From NCBI GenBank assembly GCA_964534335.1, contig CAZHPS010000115.1:1-16088 (forward strand): a stretch of DNA of 16,088 nucleotides, in the 5' to 3' direction. The DNA comes from JAABRU01 sp964534335 (lineage in GTDB: Bacteria > Desulfobacterota > Desulfobacteria > Desulfobacterales > Desulfococcaceae). The position numbers and the translations under genes are program-made. Positions within the stretch are counted from its first letter, which is position 1, and each line of letters starts with the position of its first letter. Positions 1 to 6,550 of this stretch are shown here, piece by piece. A model generated the notes under the pieces. The model was given only the letters and a program-made list of their open reading frames with translations, searched no databases and had not been told where the DNA came from.

Positions 1-10
1 ATTCTGTTTT

Positions 11-38
11 TTGAAAACTTTATACCACAAAATATATG
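11..38 (+). promoter_or_regulatory. Possible sigma70-type promoter of nadR-pnuC
   Basis: TTGAAA at 11-16 and TATATG at 33-38 are separated by 16 bases, a tolerable -35/-10 pair about 75 bases upstream of the chosen nadR start. The -10 match is only four of six and the region is AT-rich, so this could be chance. Confidence 0.25.
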
Positions 39-113
39 GAAGGTTACTTATCATAATAAATGCTAAAAGTACAAGGAATTTATGACAGGGGAAATTGCCA
101 AAGGAATGCAGCT

Positions 114-1124
114 ATGCACAGGGGACTGACATTGGGGAAATACGCACCTTTTCACAAAGGCCATCAACTGGTGATTGAAACCGCGCTGGCAGAAGTCCAT
201 GAACTTATTGTCATTATTTATGATGCAGAGGAACTGACTTCCGTTCCGCTCTCTGTCCGTGCGGAACGGATCAGAGAATTGTATCCGCAGGTGCGCATCA
301 TCGAAGCATGGGACGGGCCGACAGAGGTGGGGGACAGTCCGGAAATAAAGACAGCGCATGAAAAATATATTTTGGAAACCCTGGGGATTGCCCGGATTGA
401 CGCGTTTTACTCCAGTGAATTCTACGGAGAGCATATGAGCCTGGCATTAAAGGCCATGAACAGGCAGGTGGATCCGGAGCGGAAACAGGTGCAGATTTCC
501 GGCAGCCGAATCCGGGAAAATCCATTCAGATACAGGGAATTCATGGAACCCTCTGTCTATCGGGAGTTTATCACAAATATTGTATTTCTGGGCGCGCCAT
601 GCACAGGAAAAACAAGCATTTGCGAAAAACTGGCCGAAGAATTCCGGACAGAATGGATGCCGGAATTTGGCAGGGAATACTGGGAAAAACATCAGATGAA
701 CCGGAGACTCAGCCCGGATCAGCTTACGGAGATTGCGGAAATCCATCTGGAAAAAGAGAATGAAAAAATTCTCAATGCTGACAAATATCTTTTCACAGAC
801 ACCAATGCCATCACCACATACATGTTTTCAAAATATTATCATGGATATGCACAGCAACGGCTTGCGGAACTGGCCCTGCAGGCTTCTTTCCGCTATGATT
901 TGGTATTTCTCTGTGATACGGATATTCCCTATGATGACACATGGGACAGATCCGGGGATATGCAGCGGAAAATTTTTCAGAAACAGATTATTGCGGATCT
1001 GCATGTCCGCAAAATTCCCTATTATCTCCTGCGCGGCAATCCGGAAGAAAGAGCGGAAAAAGTGAGGCAGGTAATGAACCGGCATCAGAAATATGAAAAT
1101 ATACTCAAACCCTGGCAATTCTGA
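114..1124 (+). CDS. nadR: NadR-like bifunctional NMN adenylyltransferase / ribosylnicotinamide kinase
   Basis: This enzyme would phosphorylate nicotinamide riboside to NMN and adenylate NMN to NAD+ in the cytoplasm. The first domain starts with GKYAPFHKGH, which holds the nucleotidyltransferase HxGH signature at residues 14-17, and ends with ISGSRIR at 128-134, the second ATP-binding motif. The kinase domain follows with the P-loop GAPCTGKT at 160-167 and an acidic FTDTNA segment. At 336 aa it lacks the N-terminal helix-turn-helix of enterobacterial NadR, so a repressor role is unlikely; it resembles the Haemophilus type. An upstream ATG at 60 is in frame, but AAAGGA lies 8 bases before the ATG at 114 and the family N-terminus fits there, so I chose 114. 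pnuC follows after 23 bases, which fits one salvage operon. I see no truncation. Confidence 0.9.
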   Translation: MHRGLTLGKYAPFHKGHQLVIETALAEVHELIVIIYDAEELTSVPLSVRAERIRELYPQVRIIEAWDGPTEVGDSPEIKTAHEKYILETLGIARIDAFYSSEFYGEHMSLALKAMNRQVDPERKQVQISGSRIRENPFRYREFMEPSVYREFITNIVFLGAPCTGKTSICEKLAEEFRTEWMPEFGREYWEKHQMNRRLSPDQLTEIAEIHLEKENEKILNADKYLFTDTNAITTYMFSKYYHGYAQQRLAELALQASFRYDLVFLCDTDIPYDDTWDRSGDMQRKIFQKQIIADLHVRKIPYYLLRGNPEERAEKVRQVMNRHQKYENILKPWQF

Positions 1125-1147
1125 AACAGCAGAAAGGAAAAATTTCA

Positions 1148-1807
1148 ATGGCACTGACTGAACAGATTTCCGCATTTCTGAGTGTGAACACCATTGCATT
1201 TGAAATCATCGGCTATCCCATGAGTTATATTGAATTCACCGGGACAGTCTGCTATCTCTGGTCGGTCTGGCTGATTGCAAAAAAGAACATGCTCACCTGG
1301 CCTGTGGGCATTGTTTCCGTGATTTTATTCTTCTTCCTTTTTTACCAGATACAGCTCTATTCCGATGCCATTGAGCAGTTGTATTATCTGGGAGCGTCTG
1401 TATACGGCTGGTGGTTCTGGAAAAAAGACATGCATGAAGATAAGAAGACCGTCACCGTCCGGCTCAGCGCGAAAAAAATCATCCTGTCATGGATTGCAGT
1501 CACGCTGTTTCTGTCTGCTCTTACCGGTATTCTAATGCAGAGGGTGCATCTGATCCTCCCTCTGCTCTTTCCGGAAAAGGCATCTTACCCCTTTATTGAT
1601 GCACTGACAACGATCATGAGTTTTTCCGCCATGTTCCTTATGGCACAAAAGCGGATGGAAAGCTGGGTGTACTGGATCATTGTGGATGTTATTGGCATAT
1701 GGCTGTATTATGTCAAGGATGTCCGGTTCATATCTTTGTTATACGTTATTCTGCTGGGTATGGCGGTAAACGGGCTGAGGGAATGGCGGAAAGGGATGAA
1801 GACATGA
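1148..1807 (+). CDS. pnuC: PnuC-family nicotinamide riboside transporter
   Basis: This 219-aa inner-membrane protein is expected to carry nicotinamide riboside into the cell by facilitated diffusion, with NadR phosphorylation trapping it. The sequence is strongly hydrophobic, with about seven membrane segments. It contains the family region around residues 77-93, where Q, Y and YGWWFW line up with the conserved substrate-pocket residues of PnuC proteins, and a second aromatic-rich stretch near WVYWIIVDVIGIWLYY. AAAGGA precedes the ATG by about 9 bases. Its position 23 bases behind nadR strongly supports the nicotinamide assignment over related thiamine (PnuT) or riboflavin (PnuX) transporters. 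No riboswitch is visible upstream. Confidence 0.88.
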   Translation: MALTEQISAFLSVNTIAFEIIGYPMSYIEFTGTVCYLWSVWLIAKKNMLTWPVGIVSVILFFFLFYQIQLYSDAIEQLYYLGASVYGWWFWKKDMHEDKKTVTVRLSAKKIILSWIAVTLFLSALTGILMQRVHLILPLLFPEKASYPFIDALTTIMSFSAMFLMAQKRMESWVYWIIVDVIGIWLYYVKDVRFISLLYVILLGMAVNGLREWRKGMKT

Positions 1808-1855
1808 CGCTGAATAAAGATTTAAAATTCCGCATAAAAAAGCATGATTCCGGAT

Positions 1856-1956
1856 AGGCATTATGCAGTTCAAAAATACCGGTGGATCAGCCGTTCCGGG
1901 TGAACGTGCCGAAAATCAGCCAGAATTGCTTGATCCACCTGCTTTTCCAATGCCTA
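1856..1956. repeat. Nested inverted repeat between convergent pnuC and rseC-like genes
   Basis: An outer pair, TAGGCATT (1856-1863) with AATGCCTA (1949-1956), encloses an inner pair, GGTGGATCA (1881-1889) with TGATCCACC (1931-1939). The element is about 101 bases long and fills the space between two convergent genes. It could be a small non-autonomous element or an intergenic palindrome acting as a bidirectional 3' structure. There is no T-run typical of an intrinsic terminator. An open frame crosses it on the plus strand but has no ribosome site or family resemblance. Confidence 0.5.
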
Positions 1957-1985
1957 ACGCCTGTCAGATGCACATAACCCCTGAT

Positions 1986-2453
1986 TCAGGCGGATACCGC
2001 ACGCTGACCGCAGGAATCAGATACAGGCAGACTTTTCCGGATTTTCACAATCCGTGCCTGGTATCTGTCATCTCCGGACAGGAGACTGCTGGTCAGGCGG
2101 ATTACCAGAAAAGAAAGTCCCAGAAAGGAAAATGCAAGCAGGGCGGATGCATTTGTGGTGTCAAATCCGTAAAGGGGGGCTAAATATGATCCGGCAACTG
2201 CACCCGCTGCCATGGAAAACACGGGAAACAGATAGATGAGCATGGATATTTTGATAAAAGATCCGGTTTCAAAACCCACGACCACTGCATCCCCTGTCTT
2301 TGCACCAATGGTATTGAGTGCTTCCACCTGCGCCTCTTTTCCGCCTTCGCAGGAATCCTTTGACGCACATCCTTCACACGAGCTGCTCCGGATCGTTTTG
2401 ATCCAGGCGGTTTTTACATCTGTCTTAATGACAATTCCGTTTTCTGTCACCAT
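1986..2453 (-). CDS. RseC/MucC-like SoxR-reducing-system family protein
   Basis: This small 155-aa membrane protein has the RseC layout. A soluble N-terminal part carries cysteines at 26, 29 and 35 (CEGCASKDSC), likely redox or metal related. Two hydrophobic spans follow at about 66-93 and 102-121, then a short basic tail. In enterobacteria RseC belongs to the SoxR-reducing Rsx/Rnf system and the sigma-E operon; in anaerobes the domain often occurs near Rnf complexes, but no rnf or sigma-E gene is visible here. The frame is open further upstream, through a repeat element, but GGAGAG lies just before the ATG at 2453 and the length then matches the family. It converges with pnuC. Confidence 0.75.
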   Translation of the reverse strand: MVTENGIVIKTDVKTAWIKTIRSSSCEGCASKDSCEGGKEAQVEALNTIGAKTGDAVVVGFETGSFIKISMLIYLFPVFSMAAGAVAGSYLAPLYGFDTTNASALLAFSFLGLSFLVIRLTSSLLSGDDRYQARIVKIRKSLPVSDSCGQRAVSA

Positions 2454-2522
2454 AAAAACTCTCCATTCATTTTGGGTATGGGGATAAATCCCATGTTGAT
2501 CCGGCTGAATTTCAACTGTGTA

Positions 2523-2650
2523 ATGCCGGTTCTCCATTGACTTGATACTGTAACGGGCTGATCCGCGTGTGCAAAAAACCGCTCCGCTCAATTTCTGCAC
2601 TCCGCCGGATTTGTATTCTGTATTGTACAAAATCAATGTCTAATCGGTAT
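2523..2650. repeat. MITE-like element, copy A
   Basis: The left end begins ATGCCGGTTCTCCATTGA and the reverse complement of the right end begins ATACCGATTAGACATTGA; about 20 of the first 30 bases agree. Inside is a hairpin module, GTGCAAAAAACCGCTCCGCT onward to TGCAC, at 2569-2600. The same module occurs twice in copy B (5364-5553), and the ends match copies at 9516 and 10518. No coding capacity is seen. It lies about 70 bases upstream of the rseC-like start. Confidence 0.7.
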
Positions 2651-2691
2651 AACTTATTCAGTTTATAGCAATTCACTTTAAAAACATGATC

Positions 2692-2742
2692 ATGCCGGAT
2701 GCTGTTTTTCGTGCTGTCCGTGTTTTTCGTGGTTAAAAAAAA
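2692..2742. repeat. Short CGTG-rich degenerate repeat
   Basis: The stretch TTTCGTGCTGTCCGTGTTTT continues into TCGTGGTTAAAAA. It is built from repeated CGTG-T units and resembles in style the widespread intergenic repeats of the form 'ctctgtg...ctctgtggtt'. No function is assigned. Part of an unexplained gene-free stretch from 2651 to 2812. Confidence 0.3.
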
Positions 2743-2812
2743 GAGGCATTCACCGAAGTTTGAAAGCAATTTGGTATTATAAATAAGGTTCCATAAATTC
2801 TCTGGCATATAA

Positions 2813-2889
2813 TTTTCAGAAAAACCGGATTTTTTGGAAAAATCCGGTTTTTTGAATACAAGAAAATTTTTGTTTGTCTATTTATAAAA
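2813..2889. repeat. 77-base direct repeat, copy 1, with a perfect 15-bp stem
   Basis: This stretch is nearly identical to 4455-4532. It contains AAAAACCGGATTTTT (2820-2834), loop TGG, and its exact complement (2838-2852), with T-runs on both strands, so it could act as a bidirectional intrinsic terminator. It lies about 135 bases 3' of the aminotransferase gene. The shared sequence extends well beyond the hairpin (GAATACA, AAAATTTTTGTTTG, TTATAAAA), so common descent is more likely than chance similarity of terminators. Confidence 0.8.
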
Positions 2890-2935
2890 TCAATTGCTTA
2901 CAGATTTTTATCCGGCAGTATGGCACTTCCTGCGG

Positions 2936-2976
2936 AATCAGACTTCCGAAATTTTGAAAACTTCGGAAGCCTGATT
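2936..2976. terminator. Hairpin 3' of the aminotransferase gene
   Basis: AATCAG (2936-2941) plus CTTCCGAA (2943-2950) pairs with TTCGGAAG (2962-2969) plus CTGATT (2971-2976), with one internal mismatch and an 11-base loop. It lies about 50 bases after the stop codon at 3025. No clear T-run follows on the minus strand, so it may be a 3' stabilising structure rather than the terminator proper; the 2813-2889 repeat further downstream has better terminator features. Confidence 0.45.
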
Positions 2977-3024
2977 TGTAAAAATTCCCCAGACTGTTCA
3001 GAATCAAAACATATTCAGCACATC

Positions 3025-4236
3025 TCAAGGGATCTTTTTCTGATCCATATCAGAAAGCACCTTGCGCATCTGGCGCAGAGCCTGACGGATGCGGTGTTCA
3101 TTTTCCACCAGGGCCAGCCGGAGATACCCTTCTCCCTCCTGACCGAATCCGATGCCGGGTGCAACCGCGACATTGGCTTTTTCCAGCATCTGAATGGCAA
3201 ATTCCATAGATCCCATGCGGCAGTAAGGCTCCGGTATCTTTACCCAGACAAACATTCCGGCTCCGGGTATGTTCACCTCCCAGCCCATCTGCTCCAGTCC
3301 TTTGCACATCACATCCCTGCGGCTCTGGTAGATTTCCACCTGACGGGTCACATCATCTTCGCAGTCTCTGAGCGCAATGATTCCGGCTATCTGAATAGGT
3401 GAAAAAACACCGTAATCGTAATATCCCTTGATCTTTCCCAGCCCCTGAATCAGTTTTTTGTTGCCCACGCAGTAACCCAGACGCCATCCGGCCATATTGT
3501 AGGATTTGGAAAAGGAGCCGAATTCCACGCCCACCTCCCGGCTTCCTTCCACTTCCATGAAACTCGGAGCCTTGTATCCGTCAAAGGTAATCCGGGAATA
3601 CGCGAAGTCATGGAGAATGATAAAACCGTATTTTCTGGCCATTGCCACAGCCTGTTCAAAAATCTCTTTTTGGGCAAGCATTCCGGTGGGATTGTGCGGA
3701 TAATTCAGCACCAGCACTTTGGGCCGGGGATACAGGGATTCGCACATATCAGCCACGCGTTTGAGAAAGGTTTCATGGGGCGCAATGGGAATGCGTATGA
3801 CATTGCCTCCCGCGATGGTGGCCGAATAAATATGAATGGGAAAAGCCGGAGCAGGAACCAGCACTGTATCTCCGGGGCCGACAATCGCGAGACAGAGATG
3901 TGAAATCCCCTCTTTGGAGCCAATGGTGCAGATCACCTCTGTATCCATATCCAGTTCCACACCAAAATCCTGCTGATAATATTTGGCAATCTCCCGCTTG
4001 AGATTTTTCATTCCCGAAGCTGCGGGATAGCGGTGGCTTTTGGGATCACGGGCCACTTCGCAGAGCTTTTCCACAATGGGTTCAGGTGTGGGATCTGCGG
4101 GGTTTCCCATTCCCAGATCAATGACATCATCGCCTTGCAGCCGTTTTTCGCTTCTTTTATGATTGATCATCCCGAAAAGATAGGGGGGCAACTGCTCCAT
4201 TCTCCGGGCATACTGTATTTCAAACTCTTTTTCCAT
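3025..4236 (-). CDS. PLP-dependent class I/II aminotransferase, AlaC-type
   Basis: The 403-aa product is a complete fold-type I aminotransferase. It shows NPTG near residue 182, the pyridine-binding aspartate in HDFAY at 210, the Schiff-base lysine at 244 in SFSKSYNMAGWRLGY, and the carboxylate-binding arginine near 373 in GYLRLALVENE. The opening (YLFGMINHKR... DVIDLGMGNPADPTP) and the NMAGWRLGY stretch are typical of the AlaC/YfdZ group (glutamate-pyruvate transaminase), which is close to LL-diaminopimelate aminotransferases; the sequence alone does not settle the substrate. GAGAGGGA lies about 7 bases before the ATG at 4236, which I chose over an in-frame ATG at 4299. The gene stands alone, flanked on both sides by a 77-base direct repeat. 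Confidence 0.88.
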   Translation of the reverse strand: MEKEFEIQYARRMEQLPPYLFGMINHKRSEKRLQGDDVIDLGMGNPADPTPEPIVEKLCEVARDPKSHRYPAASGMKNLKREIAKYYQQDFGVELDMDTEVICTIGSKEGISHLCLAIVGPGDTVLVPAPAFPIHIYSATIAGGNVIRIPIAPHETFLKRVADMCESLYPRPKVLVLNYPHNPTGMLAQKEIFEQAVAMARKYGFIILHDFAYSRITFDGYKAPSFMEVEGSREVGVEFGSFSKSYNMAGWRLGYCVGNKKLIQGLGKIKGYYDYGVFSPIQIAGIIALRDCEDDVTRQVEIYQSRRDVMCKGLEQMGWEVNIPGAGMFVWVKIPEPYCRMGSMEFAIQMLEKANVAVAPGIGFGQEGEGYLRLALVENEHRIRQALRQMRKVLSDMDQKKIP

Positions 4237-4454
4237 CTGATTTTCCCTCTCATATAAACATATTTGAATAATTGCAAAAAAATAGGGCCGGATGAACAAA
4301 GTCTTTCCGGCATTTGCCTGCCTGTGTTTTTCCCTGTTCCCTGCATTGAGCCGCTGCCATTAAGTTCAGATATTTCACTCTTTTGTAAATGGGGATTTCA
4401 GACTGTTCTGAAATTCATTTTTAAGTAAGCCGACATAAATTTTCAGGTATAAAG

Positions 4455-4532
4455 TTTTCAGAAAAACCGGATTTTTCGGAAAAATCCGGTTTTTTTGAAT
4501 ACACGAAAATTTTTGTTTGACTGCTTATAAAA
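4455..4532. repeat. 78-base direct repeat, copy 2, with a perfect 15-bp stem
   Basis: This is the second copy of the 2813-2889 repeat, differing by a few substitutions and one extra T. The stem AAAAACCGGATTTTT (4462-4476) pairs perfectly with 4480-4494 across the loop CGG. On the minus strand the stem runs into TTTTT, so it can terminate transcription of the metallophosphoesterase whose stop is at 4620. The rest of the 4237-4619 gap holds nothing I recognise apart from the aminotransferase ribosome site. Confidence 0.8.
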
Positions 4533-4619
4533 GAGAAGAAAAAAGCCTAACTTAATGGCAGCCGGGCTTTGCGCGGGAATGCAGGCCGGGACGTTCTTTT
4601 TTCCGTCATAACCATTCCC

Positions 4620-5357
4620 TCATACTCCCTCAAATAAACGTGCTGCCAGAAATTCAGGCAGCCCGGCATCCATGATTTTTTCCGCTGCCCTTGCAATATC
4701 ATAAGCCACCCGGCGAAACAGTACGGTTTTGCGTTCCGTGTCATAAATTATATAGGATGCTCCGGGGTTTCCGTCCCTGGGCTGTCCCACACTGCCGCAG
4801 TTGACAATAATCCGATCCGAGCCTCCGGCATACATCAGGGATCTATCCTCAGGACTTTCAAAGCGGATGTTCAGTTTTCCTCTGGAAATCAGTTGGGGCA
4901 CATGGCTGTGTCCGATAAAAAGAATCTTTTCCTGTGTACGGGAAAAGGCCCGCCGTGCCTGATCTGTATTCATCACATAACGCCATTCCATCGGAGCCCA
5001 GGGTGCGGCATGGGCAAAAATCATATGCTCCTTTTTCAGCACTGCCCCCAGAGAACGCAGAAAATTTTTGTTTTCCTCTGAAAGTCTTCTCCGTGTCCAG
5101 AGTATGGCCCTGGCTGCCTCCCTGTTCATATTATATACCGGCCCATCGTGTCTGGCAATCTCATCATGATTTCCCAGCACGCATTCCAGCCCCGGAAGAG
5201 AGAGAATGCGCCGGATGCATAGATTGGGATTTGGGCCGTAACCCACAATATCCCCCAGACAGATATAGCGGTCAATACGGAATCCCGCAGCATCAGCTAT
5301 GACGGCTTCCAGTGCATCCATATTGCTGTGTATATCGGAAAAGATTGCCAGGCGCAT
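4620..5357 (-). CDS. Metallophosphoesterase, YfcE/MJ0936-like
   Basis: The 245-aa soluble protein has every metal-binding motif of the calcineurin-like phosphoesterase fold in order: DIH at residues 8-10, GDIVGYGPNP from 35, GNHDE at 62-66, a histidine at 116 (FAHAAPW), GHSH at 149-152, then NCGSVGQPRDGNP from 187. The last motif is typical of small stand-alone phosphodiesterases that cleave model phosphodiesters or 2',3'-cyclic or similar nucleotides; the true substrate cannot be read from sequence. The start MRLAIFSDIHSN fits the family exactly. No good ribosome site precedes it, because a MITE-like element begins only 6 bases upstream of the ATG. Expression may therefore depend on the element or be weak. 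Confidence 0.85.
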   Translation of the reverse strand: MRLAIFSDIHSNMDALEAVIADAAGFRIDRYICLGDIVGYGPNPNLCIRRILSLPGLECVLGNHDEIARHDGPVYNMNREAARAILWTRRRLSEENKNFLRSLGAVLKKEHMIFAHAAPWAPMEWRYVMNTDQARRAFSRTQEKILFIGHSHVPQLISRGKLNIRFESPEDRSLMYAGGSDRIIVNCGSVGQPRDGNPGASYIIYDTERKTVLFRRVAYDIARAAEKIMDAGLPEFLAARLFEGV

Positions 5358-5363
5358 GGTTTT

Positions 5364-5553
5364 ATACCAATTCTCTATTGATTTGATACAATACCGTCAG
5401 TTTTTCCGCTGCTGGGCGTGCGTGCAAAAAACCGCTTCGCTCAATTTTTGCACTCCTCCGGATTTGCGTGTGTGCAAAAAAACGCTCCGCTCAATTTTTG
5501 CACTCCTCCGGATTCGCATTCCGCATTATATAAAACCAATGGAGAATCGGTAT
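5364..5553. repeat. MITE-like element, copy B, with doubled hairpin module
   Basis: The left end ATACCAATTCTCTATTGA and the reverse complement of the right end, ATACCGATTCTCCATTGG, agree at 24 of 30 positions. The interior carries two hairpin modules (5422-5453 and 5472-5503) repeated with a 50-base period. The element occupies nearly the whole gap between the EI24-like and metallophosphoesterase genes, both on the minus strand. There is no protein-coding capacity, consistent with a non-autonomous element. Confidence 0.78.
5422..5521. repeat. Two tandem 50-base units, each with a GTGCAAAAA/TTTTTGCAC hairpin
   Basis: Unit one starts at 5422 and unit two at 5472. Each begins GTGCAAAAAA, runs through a CGCT-CGCTCAA loop and closes with TTTTTGCAC, then CTCCTCCGGATT. 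The units differ at a handful of positions. A single unit is present in copy A at 2569-2600, and a diverged, inverted form lies at 8571-8618. Confidence 0.8.
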
Positions 5554-5575
5554 TACAGCAAATAAATGGAATAAT

Positions 5576-6346
5576 TCACAGGTTTTTCAGCACAGAATCT
5601 TCCGGATGGATTTTTTCCAAAGTTGCAATGGTGGCCGCAACGGTTCCGTAAGTCGGTGCGACAAACCATCCCAGCACCGGAATCATCAGAATGGCTGTGA
5701 ATCCCATTCCCACACCGATGATACGGGATCGGTTTTCTTTGGAATACGTGATGCGTTTTGCCACAGGCCAGCGTTTCCGTTCCAGGGTATAATCCGACAT
5801 GCTGAAACCATTGTAAAAAGACTGAATCAGAAAAATCAGGGCAAAGGACAGCAGCGAGCCGAACAGCGGTATGATCATCAGCATCCAGGCCATGAGGACA
5901 AAAATAATCATCCGCAGCAGATTTCTCAGGTTGATGACAATACTCCGGAGAATATCCTGCAGAATATGTTTCAGGTTCAGGGGAAGCGAAGGCCGACCGT
6001 ATATCCGGCACTCGGTGATTTCAGAAACATAACTCAGCACAGGGCTGAAAAGAATCAGAATCACAGGCTGCAGGGTGACATATCCTGTGAGCAGAAAAAA
6101 AATCCACAGCAGAATATTTGTAACAGATACTATCATATCCCTTTTCAGAAAAGCAGGAATCCAGTTTTCTGTCACATAGGAAGTAATATCAGGCAGGTAT
6201 ATGCTGCCGATCCATATCAGCAGGACAATATAAGCGAAACTCATCAGTCCCGGAATCAGCATCCAGGGCCAGAGTTTATGGGCAATAATCACGCGTCTGG
6301 CTTTGCCATAGGCACGCAGACCTGCAAACAGTTCTTTCAGAAACAT
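5576..6346 (-). CDS. EI24 / CysZ-like integral membrane protein
   Basis: The 256-aa polytopic protein has hydrophobic stretches at about 26-50, 72-104, 142-160, 163-178 and 209-242. An N-terminal amphipathic segment (FLKELFAGLRAYGKARR) precedes them, and the YNGFSMSDYTLERKRWP segment is typical of the EI24/CysZ domain. In enterobacteria CysZ imports sulfate; many EI24 proteins in other phyla have no assigned substrate, so I do not claim sulfate transport even if the host is a sulfate reducer. AAGGA stands 6 bases before the ATG at 6346. It is followed by a MITE-like element and then the metallophosphoesterase; the lack of tight coupling gives no functional hint. Confidence 0.75.
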   Translation of the reverse strand: MFLKELFAGLRAYGKARRVIIAHKLWPWMLIPGLMSFAYIVLLIWIGSIYLPDITSYVTENWIPAFLKRDMIVSVTNILLWIFFLLTGYVTLQPVILILFSPVLSYVSEITECRIYGRPSLPLNLKHILQDILRSIVINLRNLLRMIIFVLMAWMLMIIPLFGSLLSFALIFLIQSFYNGFSMSDYTLERKRWPVAKRITYSKENRSRIIGVGMGFTAILMIPVLGWFVAPTYGTVAATIATLEKIHPEDSVLKNL

Positions 6347-6387
6347 GGAAATCCTTAGCTGAAAATATTCTTTCAGTCTGCCGCAAA

Positions 6388-6515
6388 GCCACAAAGTTTC
6401 ACAAAGGAATTGCTTAAAAAAACGGGCAGAATATCAGAGAGGCTGATTTTTTTGCCTGAATTTTTCACAGAAAGAACTCTGTGTAACTCTGCGGAAACTC
6501 TGTGTTACTCTGCTG
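6388..6515. repeat. Dispersed-type inverted/direct repeat of ACAGAG style
   Basis: AACTCTGTGTAACTCTGCGG (6475-6494) is repeated directly at 6496-6515 with two changes. Its reverse complement resembles the nearby CGCAAAGCCACAAAGTTTC, starting around 6382, so the segment is an imperfect inverted repeat about 130 bases long. Such CACAGAG-type repeats are common between genes in many environmental bacteria. It fills the gap between the SPL-like and EI24-like genes; no gene is supported here. Confidence 0.55.
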
Positions 6516-6550
6516 TTAAAAAAGCCTGTTTTGACCTGTCACCGGCATTT

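Noticed and set aside
1863..2183. A plus-strand 106-aa open frame.
   Set aside because: Its start lies in an inverted repeat and its end reads antisense through the rseC-like gene; no ribosome site and no family pattern.
4237..4299. An N-terminal extension of the aminotransferase to the ATG at 4299.
   Set aside because: The extra residues do not resemble the family start, and GAGAGGGA is correctly spaced for the ATG at 4236.
5422..5521. A CRISPR array.
   Set aside because: Only two units with a 50-base period, the repeated part covers nearly the whole unit with no unique spacers, and no cas genes are present.
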